Shown here: one piece after another, positions 34,948 to 44,950 of the stretch
Numbering within the stretch: the stretch's first letter is position 1
Layout: each line of letters starts with the position of its first letter
Source of the DNA: Thauera sp. JM12B12
GTDB taxonomy: Bacteria > Pseudomonadota > Gammaproteobacteria > Burkholderiales > Rhodocyclaceae
Length of the DNA: 64,000 nt
Direction of reading: 5' to 3'
Assembly: GCF_039614725.1 (NCBI RefSeq)
Contig: NZ_CP154859.1
Span: 2,666,001-2,730,000 of the forward strand
Notes under the pieces: model-generated
The model's database searches: none
What the model saw: the letters and a program-made list of their open reading frames with translations, nothing else
What the model was told of the DNA's origin: nothing
Translations under genes and position numbers: made by a program

Positions 34948-35363
34948 TCATCGTCGACACGAACGTCCTGTCGGAGCTGTGGCGGGTCGCGCCCAATCGC
35001 AAAGTCTTAGCCTGGATGGACGCCCAGGTCGTGGAAACCCTCTTTCTGTCCGCCATTACCGTCGCCGAGTTGCGCTTTGGGCTGGCAGCGATGCCCCAGG
35101 GCAAACGCCGCATGATCTACCAGGAGCGCCTGGAACGCGAAGTGCTGCCGGCATTCGCCGGGCGCGTTCTACCCTTCGACCTGGACGCCTCGAAAGCCTA
35201 CGGTGAGCTGATGGCACGGGCACGGGCCGCAGGTCTTGCGATCGGCAACGCGGACGGCTATATCGCGGCCACCGCCGCCGCGCGCGGGCTGATGGTCGCC
35301 ACGCGCGATACGAGCCCGTTCAAGGCGGCTGGCCTGGCAGTCATCGACCCCTGGGCGCATTGA
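34944..35363 (+). CDS. FitB/VapC-type PIN-domain toxin
   Basis: A 139-residue PIN-domain ribonuclease. The acidic metal-binding residues are visible: Asp5 in MIIVDTNVLSEL, Glu in ITVAELRFGLAAMP near residue 40, and the late aspartates in AIGNADGYIAATAAARGLMVATRD near residues 100-120. VapC/FitB toxins cleave tRNA or rRNA and are neutralised by the upstream antitoxin, whose gene it overlaps. The core residues are intact, so it is probably functional. The pair sits between metY and dtd near the AT-rich lipoprotein gene. Confidence 0.93.
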   Translation: MIIVDTNVLSELWRVAPNRKVLAWMDAQVVETLFLSAITVAELRFGLAAMPQGKRRMIYQERLEREVLPAFAGRVLPFDLDASKAYGELMARARAAGLAIGNADGYIAATAAARGLMVATRDTSPFKAAGLAVIDPWAH

Positions 35364-35405
35364 AGGACTCGCAACGCGCCTCGCCCCCTCTTGTAAGGAT
35401 CTCCG

Positions 35406-35855
35406 ATGCTCGCAGTACTGCAGCGCGTCTCCGAAGCACGCGTGATTGTCGACGGCGAGACCATCGGCGAGATCGGCCGCGGTCTGCTTGCGCTCGTGTG
35501 CGCCGAGCGCGGCGACACGCCCGCCGAAGCCGACAAGCTGCTCGCCAAGATCCTCAAGCTGCGCATCTTTGGCGACGAAGCCGGGAAGATGAACCGCTCG
35601 GTGCAGGACCTTGGCGGCGGCCTGCTGATCGTCAGTCAGTTCACCCTGGCCGCCGACACCACGGGCGGCAATCGTCCGAGCTTCACCAACGCCGCCGACC
35701 CGCAAAGCGGAAAGATGCTTTACGAGCATCTGGTCGAGCGCGCGCGCGCAGCACACCCCGTGGTGCAGACCGGCCGCTTCGCCGCCGACATGAAGGTGCA
35801 GCTCATCAACGACGGCCCGGTCACCTTGCCGCTTCGCGTCGCACCCGCGATCTGA
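35406..35855 (+). CDS. dtd: D-aminoacyl-tRNA deacylase
   Basis: Dtd hydrolyses D-aminoacyl-tRNAs and glycyl-tRNA-Ala, proofreading chirality. The 149-residue length matches. The catalytic SQFTLAADT motif (usually SQFTL) with downstream GNRPSF, and the cross-subunit Gly-cis-Pro motif NDGPVT near residue 139, are both present, along with the opening [18 protein letters not shown]. It is 42 bases after the PIN toxin gene but functionally unrelated. Confidence 0.96.
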   Translation: MLAVLQRVSEARVIVDGETIGEIGRGLLALVCAERGDTPAEADKLLAKILKLRIFGDEAGKMNRSVQDLGGGLLIVSQFTLAADTTGGNRPSFTNAADPQSGKMLYEHLVERARAAHPVVQTGRFAADMKVQLINDGPVTLPLRVAPAI

Positions 35856-35936
35856 ACGCCCCATGCGCGGCACCCTGCCCAACCGGTGCGGCAATGCATA
35901 CATAATCTCCGCTCCCCCCACCAGGAGACCCCTGCG

Positions 35937-36542
35937 ATGAAGCTCTACATCAAGCCCGGCGCCTGCTCGCTGTCGCCCCACATCGTGCTCGAGGAGTCCG
36001 GACTCGACTACGAGACCGAGACCGTCGATCTCAAGACCAAGCGCACCACGAGCGGCGAGGACTTCAACCAGATCAATGCAAAGGGCTATGTGCCCGCCTT
36101 GCTGCTCGACAGCGGCGCGCTGCTGACCGAGGGACCCGCGATCGTGCAGTACATCGCCGACCGGGTACCGGCGAAGAAACTCGCCCCTGCCAACGGCACC
36201 ATCGAACGCTACCAGCTGCAGGCCTGGCTCAACTTCATCGCCACCGAGCTCCACAAGTCGTGCAGCCCCTTCTTCAACCCCGCATCGGGCGACGATCTGA
36301 AGAAGAGCGCCGGCGCCAACCTCGAACGCCGTCTGGCTTACGTCGATGAACAGCTCGCCGGCAGATCCCATCTGCTCGGCGAGGACTTCAGCGTCGCCGA
36401 CGCCTACCTCTACACCGTGCTGAGCTGGATGCCCTTCATCAAGATCGACCTGTCCAAGTGGGCCAGGATCTCCGCCTTCGTCCAGCGGGTCTCCGCCCGC
36501 CCGGCCGTGCAGGCGGTGTTGAAGGCCGAGCGCCTGGGCTGA
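35937..36542 (+). CDS. Glutathione S-transferase
   Basis: A 201-residue GST of beta-class type. The N-terminal thioredoxin-like half has MKLYIKPGACSLSPHIVLEE with the beta-class Cys10 and Ser, followed by GYVPALLLDSGALLTEGPAI with the cis-Pro and ES-type glutathione-binding pattern. The helical C-terminal half ends in FSVADAYLYTVLSWM. The ATG at 35937 was chosen by the family start. It likely conjugates glutathione to electrophiles, as in the PhGST/GstA group. Confidence 0.92.
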   Translation: MKLYIKPGACSLSPHIVLEESGLDYETETVDLKTKRTTSGEDFNQINAKGYVPALLLDSGALLTEGPAIVQYIADRVPAKKLAPANGTIERYQLQAWLNFIATELHKSCSPFFNPASGDDLKKSAGANLERRLAYVDEQLAGRSHLLGEDFSVADAYLYTVLSWMPFIKIDLSKWARISAFVQRVSARPAVQAVLKAERLG

Positions 36543-36572
36543 CCCGGGCCCGCACCGCGTCGCCGCCCGTCA

Positions 36573-37124
36573 TCAGGCCCGCGGCGCGGTGCCGAAGAAG
36601 CGATCCCAGAAGCGGCTCAAGGTGCCGAACCCGAGGCGTGCGTCGCGGTCATGGTGAAAGCCGTGCAGGCTGCGCAAGCGCCGGATCCAGTGCCCGCCGC
36701 CCTCGCCATGCAGGCGCCGGTGCACCGCCTGCTGGGCGATCTCGCCCGCGAGCAGGCCGATCGAGACCGCAGCGCCGAGCGCCAGGTTGCGCAGCAGCAG
36801 GCTCGGCAGCACGAGCATGGCGAGCGCGAGCGGGACGCTGAACGCGAGCGGGATCCGGATCGGTTGATCCGGCATCAGGTGGTGCTCGGCATGCCAGGCG
36901 CGGAATGGCTCCACACCGTGCAGCAGGAAGCGGTGAAGCAGGTATTCGAGCAGGGTCCACGCCGTCAGGCCCGCCACCATCATCACGACCGCGAGCCACG
37001 CCGGCAGACCGGTTTCCGCCAGCACCGCGAGCGCGAGCGCGCCGCCCACCGCGGACACCAGCAAGGAGGCCGGAAACGCCAGCGCCCAGGCACCAGAGCG
37101 CGCTTCAGCCACGGCGCGCTCCAC
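36573..37124 (-). CDS. Fatty acid hydroxylase / sterol desaturase family membrane protein
   Basis: A membrane protein with four hydrophobic segments and the di-iron histidine clusters of this family: HRFLLH, HAEHH, HRRLH and HGFHH, in order. Such enzymes add a hydroxyl group to lipid or carotenoid chains. The start is uncertain: ATG codons at 37259 and 37202 would add an Arg-rich tail lying entirely inside the neighbouring small gene, so the GTG at 37124 (183 residues) was chosen, giving a 20-base overlap. The substrate is unknown. Confidence 0.8.
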   Translation of the reverse strand: MERAVAEARSGAWALAFPASLLVSAVGGALALAVLAETGLPAWLAVVMMVAGLTAWTLLEYLLHRFLLHGVEPFRAWHAEHHLMPDQPIRIPLAFSVPLALAMLVLPSLLLRNLALGAAVSIGLLAGEIAQQAVHRRLHGEGGGHWIRRLRSLHGFHHDRDARLGFGTLSRFWDRFFGTAPRA

Positions 37125-37422
37125 GGGTCGGATCGGCCCCCAGCTCGGTTCGCTCTCGCGGCGTGCCCGCCTCCGCCTCATTCGGCGCGCGCCCGCGGCC
37201 ATCCGCTGCGCCAGCGCCGGGCGTGCCCATCTCCAAGCAGCCCTCGACCTGCCAGGCATACATGAGACCGGACTCCGAGAAGCTCAGCCCGGTCTCCTCG
37301 TCCCGCCACCACCCCAGGCCATGCGGCTCACGGCCCTCGAAGCGCCAGCAGCGCAGTTCGCCGCTGCACAAGCGAATCCTGTAACGCCCACCCACCCGCA
37401 GTTCGTCCACGCTTTCCGTCAT
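37105..37422 (-). CDS. Small protein of unknown function upstream of the hydroxylase
   Basis: A 105-residue soluble protein preceded by a very good GGAGGT ribosome-binding site nine bases before ATG 37422. The first 65 residues are compact and well patterned (MTESVDELRVGGRYRIRLCS, then GLGWWRDEETGLSFSESGL), while the tail is Gly/Arg/Glu-rich and disordered. I do not recognise a family. It overlaps the following hydroxylase gene, so they are probably co-expressed. Confidence 0.65.
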   Translation of the reverse strand: MTESVDELRVGGRYRIRLCSGELRCWRFEGREPHGLGWWRDEETGLSFSESGLMYAWQVEGCLEMGTPGAGAADGRGRAPNEAEAGTPRERTELGADPTRGARRG

Positions 37423-37557
37423 TGCCCCACCTCCGTCGGTCGACCGCGCGGCCGCCCGCGATGCAACGCTTTCATCATAGTCGCTGACGCGCACCTGGCC
37501 GGCACCCATCGCCAGCAGGGCTGGCACGCAGCCAACCGGAACCTTCTCCGGCATGCC

Positions 37558-37590
37558 TTGACTATACAGTACCGATTTAGTACTTTTAAT
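37558..37590 (+). promoter_or_regulatory. suf operon promoter region with Rrf2-type inverted repeat
   Basis: A consensus-like -35 TTGACT (37558-37563) is followed by the perfect dyad AGTAC-N7-GTACT (37568-37584), then AT-rich DNA with TACTTT (17-base spacing) or TTTAAT as possible -10. The dyad lies where a repressor would block RNA polymerase, so autoregulation by the Rrf2 protein encoded 31 bases downstream is likely. Confidence 0.6.
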
Positions 37591-37620
37591 GCACTTCAAC
37601 CGGACAGCAGACAGGCGATC

Positions 37621-38172
37621 ATGCTGCGCATAAGCAAACTCACCGACTATGGCACCCTGATCCTGGCCCACATGGCCGGGCTGCCGGGCCGGCTGCACAG
37701 CGCGGCAGAACTGGCCGAGGCGCTCGGGCTGGGGCTGCCGACGGTCAGCAAGGTGCTCAAGACCCTCGGCCGCCATGCACTGGTGAGCAGCCAGCGCGGC
37801 GCGCACGGCGGCTACGTGCTCACCCGCGCGGCCGAGCAGATCACCGTCGCCGACATCATCGACGCGCTCGAAGACCAGCCCTTCGGCCTCACCGAGTGCA
37901 GCGCAAGCGCTGGCGTGTGCAGCATGGAAAGCGACTGCCGAATCCGCGACAACTGGCTGCGCATCAACACCGTGGTCCGCCAGGCGCTGCAGTCCGTCAC
38001 GGTTGCCGACATGGTGCACCCGGACGAGCCCTCACCCCTCGCGCGCGGGCTCGTGTCGAATGAACCCGCTTCCCATCGCATGCACGGCCCCGCCCGCCTG
38101 GGCAGCCGCGCAGCCGCAGCCTCACTCGCTGCCTGCATCCCGACGCCCCGCGCAGACGACCAGGAGATCTGA
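37621..38172 (+). CDS. Rrf2-family SUF operon regulator
   Basis: A 183-residue Rrf2/IscR-type transcription factor. The winged-helix domain is [20 protein letters not shown], with recognition region [20 protein letters not shown]. Three cysteines cluster at about residues 92-107 ([15 protein letters not shown]), the expected iron-sulfur ligand region, so it probably senses cluster status. A Ser/Ala/His-rich extension follows. It is the first gene of the suf operon, two bases before sufB, and probably represses it. Confidence 0.92.
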   Translation: MLRISKLTDYGTLILAHMAGLPGRLHSAAELAEALGLGLPTVSKVLKTLGRHALVSSQRGAHGGYVLTRAAEQITVADIIDALEDQPFGLTECSASAGVCSMESDCRIRDNWLRINTVVRQALQSVTVADMVHPDEPSPLARGLVSNEPASHRMHGPARLGSRAAAASLAACIPTPRADDQEI

Positions 38173-38174
38173 CG

Positions 38175-39659
<1,485 letters not shown>

Positions 39660-39679
39660 GGACCTACAGGAGAATCAAG

Positions 39680-40458
<779 letters not shown>

Positions 40459-40462
<4 letters not shown>

Positions 40463-41898
40463 GCGCGATCGACTTCTGGGTCGCCCGCCAGCGTGAGGAC
40501 GCGGCCGGCCTGCCGGGCGCGCAGCTGCCCTGGCTCGCCCGCCTGCGCGCGGAGGCGATCGCCCGCTTCGCCGACGAAGGCTGGCCGACGACGCGGCGCG
40601 AGAACTGGCGCCACACCTCGCTCGCCTTCATGGCGCAGCAGTCGCTGGCGGCCGAGGCGGGCGACAAGCCCGAGGCGGTGCTGGCGCGGCTGCGCAAAAA
40701 TTATCGCGCGGCCATTCGCGGGCAAGCCAGCTCCCACGGGGCGGGCAGCACCCTTGGCGGCGGGCCCGGCTCCCACGGGGCGGAGGGCGCTGTGGGAGCG
40801 GGCTTGCCCGCGAATGCTGCGGCCTTCGCCCCGCAGGACCTCGACCGCTGGCTGGTCTTCGTCGATGGCAGGTTCGCCCCCGCGCTGTCCGCGATCGGCG
40901 GACTGCCGGGCGGCGCGAAGATCGGTAGCCTGGCCGATGCGCTGAAGCAGACCCCGGATGCGGTGGAGGCCGCGTTCGGCTCCGCCACCGACGGCGAGAC
41001 GCCGCAGGCCCTCAACGCCGCCGTGGCCACCGACGGCGCGTGGATCCACCTCAGCCGCGGCGTTGCCGTGGAGCAGCCGATCCACCTCGTCTTCATCGGC
41101 GCCACCGCCGCGGACCGCCACCTGCGCAACCTCGTCGTCGCCGAGGCCGGCGCGCAGGCGACCATCGTCGAGCATTACCCCGCCGGCGCCGCCGGCAGCA
41201 CGCTCACCACCGCCGTCACCCGCGTGCTCGCCGCGCAGGACAGCCACGTGACGCACCTCAAGCTGCAGCAGGAGGCGCCCGAAGCCATCCACCTGGCGAC
41301 GATCGCGGCCGAGCAGGCGCGCGGCGCGGTGTTCGCCTCGCACTCGCTGTCCTTCGGCGCCCGCCTGGCGCGCAACGACATCCGCACCCGGCTCGACGGC
41401 GAAGGGGCCGAGACGCTGCTCAACGGTCTCTACCACGCCGACGGCCGCCGCCACGTCGACCACCACACCCGCATCGACCACGCCCGCCCGCAGGGCACCA
41501 GCCGCGAGTTCTACCGCGGCCTGCTCGACGGCAACGCACGCGGCGTGTTCACCGGCCGCATCCTGGTCGCCCAGGACGCGCAGCGCACCGACGCCATGCA
41601 GCGCTGCGACAACCTGCTGCTGTCCCGGCTGGCCGAGGCCGACGCCCGCCCCGAGCTCGAGATCTACGCCGACGACGTCAAGTGCGCCCACGGCGCCACC
41701 GTCGGCCAGCTCGACGAGGACGCCCTCTTCTACCTGCGCAGTCGCGGGATCGATACGGCGCATGCGCGCCAGCTGCTGACCTACGCCTTCGCCGCCGAGG
41801 TCCTCGAGCGCATCGCCCACGCCCCACTGCGCGCGCTCGGCCGCGCCGCGCTGCTCGAACGCCTGCCGGGCGGCAACCGGATGGAGGAATTGCTGTGA
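40459..41898 (+). CDS. sufD: Fe-S assembly subunit SufD, with REP insertion
   Basis: SufD pairs with SufB in the SufBC2D complex. The N-terminal helical domain (DEGWPTTRRENWRHTSLAFM) and the C-terminal beta-helix part (HVDHHTRIDHARPQGTSREF, DDVKCAHGATVGQLDEDALF, with the key CAHGAT histidine and cysteine) are clear. At 479 residues it is about 35 longer than expected: residues about 85-119 are encoded by REP-like DNA inserted in frame (40713-40815) without any stop. The insert lies in the linker before DRWLVFVDG, probably a surface loop, so the protein may still work. It overlaps sufC (ATGA) and sufS (GTGA). Confidence 0.95.
40713..40815. repeat. REP-like elements inside the sufD coding sequence
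   Basis: A forward unit (40713-40739, one base changed from the consensus), a partial unit near 40761-40779 and an inverted unit (GTGGGAGCGGGCTTGCCCGC from 40792) form a BIME-like block. The same unit is intergenic at 2482-2655 and 5945-6015. Here it is translated as a Gly/Ala/Ser/Pro-rich insert. Confidence 0.9.
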
Positions 41899-43166
41899 AC
41901 GCGCCTCGCGACACCGGGGTGGAGACGCCCATCCTCGACCTCGCCACCGACTTCCCGATCCTGTCGCGCCCGGTGCATGGCCGGCGCCTGGCCTACCTCG
42001 ACAACGGCGCCACCACGCAGAAGCCGGCGGCGGTGATCGAGGCCGAGGCGCGCTTCTACCGCGAGTCCAACGCCAACATCCACCGCGGCGTGCACTGGCT
42101 GTCGCAGCATGCCACCGAGCTCTACGACGACGCGCGCGCCACCGTGCAGCGCTTCATCAACGCCGCCAGCGCCGACGAGATCGTGTTCACCCGCGGCACC
42201 ACCGAGGCGATCAACCTGGTGGCGCAGAGCTGGGGCCGGCCACGGCTCACCGCCGGCGACGAGATTCTGCTGAGCACGATGGAGCACCACTCCAACATCG
42301 TGCCCTGGCAGCTCATGTGCGAGCAGACCGGCGCGGTGCTCAAGGTGATCCCGGTGCAGGACGACGGCGAGCTCGACATGGCGGCCTTCGAGGGCCTGCT
42401 CGGCGAGCGCACCCGGCTGCTGGCGATCACCCATGTGTCGAACGCGCTCGGCACGGTCAACCCGGTGACCGAGATGACGCGGCGCGCACACGAGGTCGGC
42501 GCGCTGGTGCTGGTCGACGGCGCCCAGGCGGTCGCCCATCAGGCCGTGGACGTGCAGGCGATCGGCTGCGACTTCTACGCCTTCTCCGGCCACAAGCTCT
42601 ACGGCCCCACCGGCATCGGCGCGCTCTACGGCCGTGCCGAGCTGTTGCGCCACATGCCGCCCTGGCAGGGCGGCGGCGACATGATCCGCACCGTGGCCTT
42701 CGACAAGACCACCTTCGCCCCGCCGCCGCAGCGCTTCGAGGCCGGCACGCCCAACATCGCCGGCGCGATCGGGCTGGCGGCGGCGATCGACTACGTGAGC
42801 GGCGTCGGCATGGACCGCATCCACGCCCACGAGCAGGCCCTGCTCGAGTACGGCACCCGTGCGCTGCAGGACATCCCCGGCGTGCGCCTGGTCGGCACCG
42901 CACGCGAGAAAGCCGGCATCCTGTCCTTCCTGGTCGAGGGCATCCACCCGCACGACCTCGGCACCATTCTCGATGCCGAAGGCGTGGCGATCCGCGCCGG
43001 CCATCACTGCGCGATGCCGCTGATGACGCGCTTCGGCATCCCCGGCACCGCGCGCGCCTCACTCGCGCTGTACAACGGCTGCGCCGACCTCGACGCGCTG
43101 GTCGCGGCCATCCACAAGGCACAGGCGCTGTTCGGCACCCGCCGCAGCGCAGGGAGGCGCCCATGA
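41895..43166 (+). CDS. sufS: Cysteine desulfurase SufS
   Basis: SufS takes sulfur from cysteine for Fe-S assembly. The 423-residue PLP enzyme shows DNGATTQKPAAVIEAEARFY, the PLP lysine in FYAFSGHKLYGPTGIGALYG, and the active-site Cys in RAGHHCAMPLMTRFGIPGTA. It starts with GTG at 41895 overlapping the sufD stop; a strong GGAGG lies at 41883-41887, seven bases upstream. This is the class II (SufS/CsdA) desulfurase. The neighbouring sufU would receive the sulfur. Confidence 0.96.
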   Translation: MNAPRDTGVETPILDLATDFPILSRPVHGRRLAYLDNGATTQKPAAVIEAEARFYRESNANIHRGVHWLSQHATELYDDARATVQRFINAASADEIVFTRGTTEAINLVAQSWGRPRLTAGDEILLSTMEHHSNIVPWQLMCEQTGAVLKVIPVQDDGELDMAAFEGLLGERTRLLAITHVSNALGTVNPVTEMTRRAHEVGALVLVDGAQAVAHQAVDVQAIGCDFYAFSGHKLYGPTGIGALYGRAELLRHMPPWQGGGDMIRTVAFDKTTFAPPPQRFEAGTPNIAGAIGLAAAIDYVSGVGMDRIHAHEQALLEYGTRALQDIPGVRLVGTAREKAGILSFLVEGIHPHDLGTILDAEGVAIRAGHHCAMPLMTRFGIPGTARASLALYNGCADLDALVAAIHKAQALFGTRRSAGRRP

Positions 43167-43627
43167 GCGACATGCAGGATTCGCTGCGCGAGCTGTACCA
43201 GGAGGTGATCTTCGATCACAACCGCAACCCGCGTAACTACCGCCCGCTGCCGGCCGCGAGCCACCACGCCGACGGCCACAACCCGCTCTGCGGCGACCAG
43301 CTCACGGTCTATCTGCAGGTCGAGGACGGCATCGTGCGCGAGGCGAGCTTCGTCGGCCACGGCTGCGCGATCTCCACCGCCTCGGCCTCGCTGATGACCG
43401 AGGCGGTCAAGGGCAGGCCGGTCGCGGAGGTCGAGGCGCTGTTCCGCGACGTGCACGCGCTGCTGACCGGCACGCGCGACGAGGCCGCGCCGGCGCGCGA
43501 CTTCGGCAAGCTGCAGGTGTTGGCCGGGGTGAAGGAATTCCCGGTGCGGGTGAAGTGCGCCACGCTCGCCTGGCACACCCTGCACAACGCGCTCACCGGC
43601 GCGCACGAGACCGCGCACACCGAATAG
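43163..43627 (+). CDS. sufU: SUF system sulfur-transfer protein SufU
   Basis: A 154-residue NifU/IscU-like protein. The cysteines are in the expected places: NPLCGD near 43, GHGCAIS near 68 and VKCATLAWHTL near 135, which with Asp45 form the zinc/sulfur site. The family opening ELYQEVIFDHNRNPRNYRPL is present, and an insert around residues 95-120 separates SufU from IscU. SufU replaces SufE as partner of SufS in many bacteria. It overlaps sufS by ATGA. Confidence 0.95.
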   Translation: MSDMQDSLRELYQEVIFDHNRNPRNYRPLPAASHHADGHNPLCGDQLTVYLQVEDGIVREASFVGHGCAISTASASLMTEAVKGRPVAEVEALFRDVHALLTGTRDEAAPARDFGKLQVLAGVKEFPVRVKCATLAWHTLHNALTGAHETAHTE

Positions 43628-43662
43628 CCCCCCCGACACCCCGCCACCGAGGAGAAACCACC

Positions 43663-44232
43663 ATGGGCGACCGCTACGGCGAAACCGAATCCCGCGTGCT
43701 GCAGCGCGACTGCGCGGCGGTGAGCGTGCCCTGGGGCCGGCCGGAGACGCTGGAAGAAGGCAGCTACGCGCTCGTCACCCAGCGCCTGGGCGGCTCGATC
43801 ACCGTGATGAGCGGCGGCAACCTGTACCGCATCGACGAACGCAACGCCGACGCGCTCGGCCTCGAGCCGCAGCCGCTCCCGCCGCCGCCCGCGGCCGAGG
43901 ACGGCGCGCCCACGGCCGAGGGCGTCGAGCGCGCAGCCTGGGACCAGCTCGCCACCTGCTACGACCCCGAGATCCCGATCGACATCGTCAATCTCGGCCT
44001 GGTCTATGCCTGCACCGCCGAACCCGCCACCGACGGCCGCTTCCGGCTGGCGGTGAACATGACCCTGACCGCCCCCGGCTGCGGCATGGGCACGCTGATC
44101 GCCGACGAGGCGCGCGAGAAGCTGCTCGGCATCCCCGGCGTCGCCGAAGCCGAGGTGAAGCTGGTGTGGGATCCGCCCTGGAGCCGCGAGCTGATGAGCG
44201 AGGCGGCCCGCCTCGAGATGGGCATGCTGTAA
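43663..44232 (+). CDS. sufT: Fe-S assembly factor SufT (DUF59/MIP18)
   Basis: A 189-residue protein. The N-terminal half is specific to SufT (LEEGSYALVTQRLGGSITVM), and the C-terminal half is the DUF59 domain (CYDPEIPIDIVNLGLVYAC, then MTLTAPGCGMGTLIADEARE with the reactive Cys and WDPPWSRELMSEAAR at the end). SufT helps mature certain Fe-S proteins. It is the last gene of the suf operon, 35 bases after sufU, with a GAGGAGA ribosome-binding site. No sufA or sufE is linked. Confidence 0.95.
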   Translation: MGDRYGETESRVLQRDCAAVSVPWGRPETLEEGSYALVTQRLGGSITVMSGGNLYRIDERNADALGLEPQPLPPPPAAEDGAPTAEGVERAAWDQLATCYDPEIPIDIVNLGLVYACTAEPATDGRFRLAVNMTLTAPGCGMGTLIADEAREKLLGIPGVAEAEVKLVWDPPWSRELMSEAARLEMGML

Positions 44233-44373
44233 GCGCCCGCCGCAGCGCCGACGTTTTCTTGTCCTCGCTCAAGTGCGGCGTCGGGCGCACCCGCTAATCT
44301 CGCGAGCAGTCCCGCCGCACGCGACGTTTCGACTCTGGCCCATCGCTCGCATCCACCCCTCCCGGACCCGACC

Positions 44374-44892
44374 ATGCTCCGCCTGCTCCCGCTCCTGCTC
44401 GCCACCGCGGCCCTCACCGCCCATGCTGCCCCCACCCCGGCGAGCCCGCCGGTCCGCCTGCACGGCCTGTGGCTCATGAACACCGGGCCGGCGGGCGAGG
44501 CGGCCAAGGTCTCCAGCTTCCACCTCTGCGTCGGCAAGCAGGGCACCGACGACGTGCTCGCCTACCCGGGCAGCCCGCTCGCCAACTGCCGCGAGCAGCA
44601 GTGGAGCAAGGACGCCCACTACACCTACTACCGCGCGGTGTGCGATGCGCGCGGCAGCAACGCACAGGTCGAAGCGCGCTTCGCCGGCGACTTCCAGTAC
44701 AACTTCCACGGCGAGGTCACCACGACCTACTCGCCCGCGCTCGAAGGCCAGACCGTGGCGAAGCGCGAGATCGACGGCCGCCGGCTGTCGCCCTGCCGCG
44801 CCGAAACACCCGAGGGCAAGTTCCTGGTGAAGGGCCAGGAGGGGGTCGGCAACCTGAACCTCGGCGAGCCGATCCGCCAGCCCGCACGCTGA
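44374..44892 (+). CDS. DUF3617-like secreted protein
   Basis: A 172-residue protein with a Sec signal peptide (MLRLLPLLLATAALTAHAA). The mature part begins with LHGLWLMNTGP, and SSFHLCVGKQGTDDVLAY and NCREQQWSKDAHYTYYRAVCD supply four cysteines that could form disulfides. The layout and the GLW start suggest the DUF3617 family of periplasmic proteins, whose function is unknown. It is the only gene on its strand between sufT and the convergent TIR gene. Confidence 0.75.
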   Translation: MLRLLPLLLATAALTAHAAPTPASPPVRLHGLWLMNTGPAGEAAKVSSFHLCVGKQGTDDVLAYPGSPLANCREQQWSKDAHYTYYRAVCDARGSNAQVEARFAGDFQYNFHGEVTTTYSPALEGQTVAKREIDGRRLSPCRAETPEGKFLVKGQEGVGNLNLGEPIRQPAR

Positions 44893-44912
44893 GCCCGTAC
44901 CCTGAGGCTGCG

Positions 44913-44950
44913 CGCCGGGGCCGGGGGCGATCACCGCCCCGGCCCCGGCG
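44913..44950. terminator. Strong bidirectional hairpin between convergent genes
   Basis: CGCCGGGGCCGGGGGCG (44913-44929) pairs with CGCCCCGGCCCCGGCG (44935-44950) with one bulged G. It exactly fills the gap between the DUF3617-like and TIR genes and would stop polymerases from both sides, though without T-runs. Confidence 0.7.

Noticed and set aside
34149..35363. A possible prophage or integron around the toxin-antitoxin genes
   Set aside because: No integrase, att repeat or phage gene is present; only composition and gene content suggest transfer.
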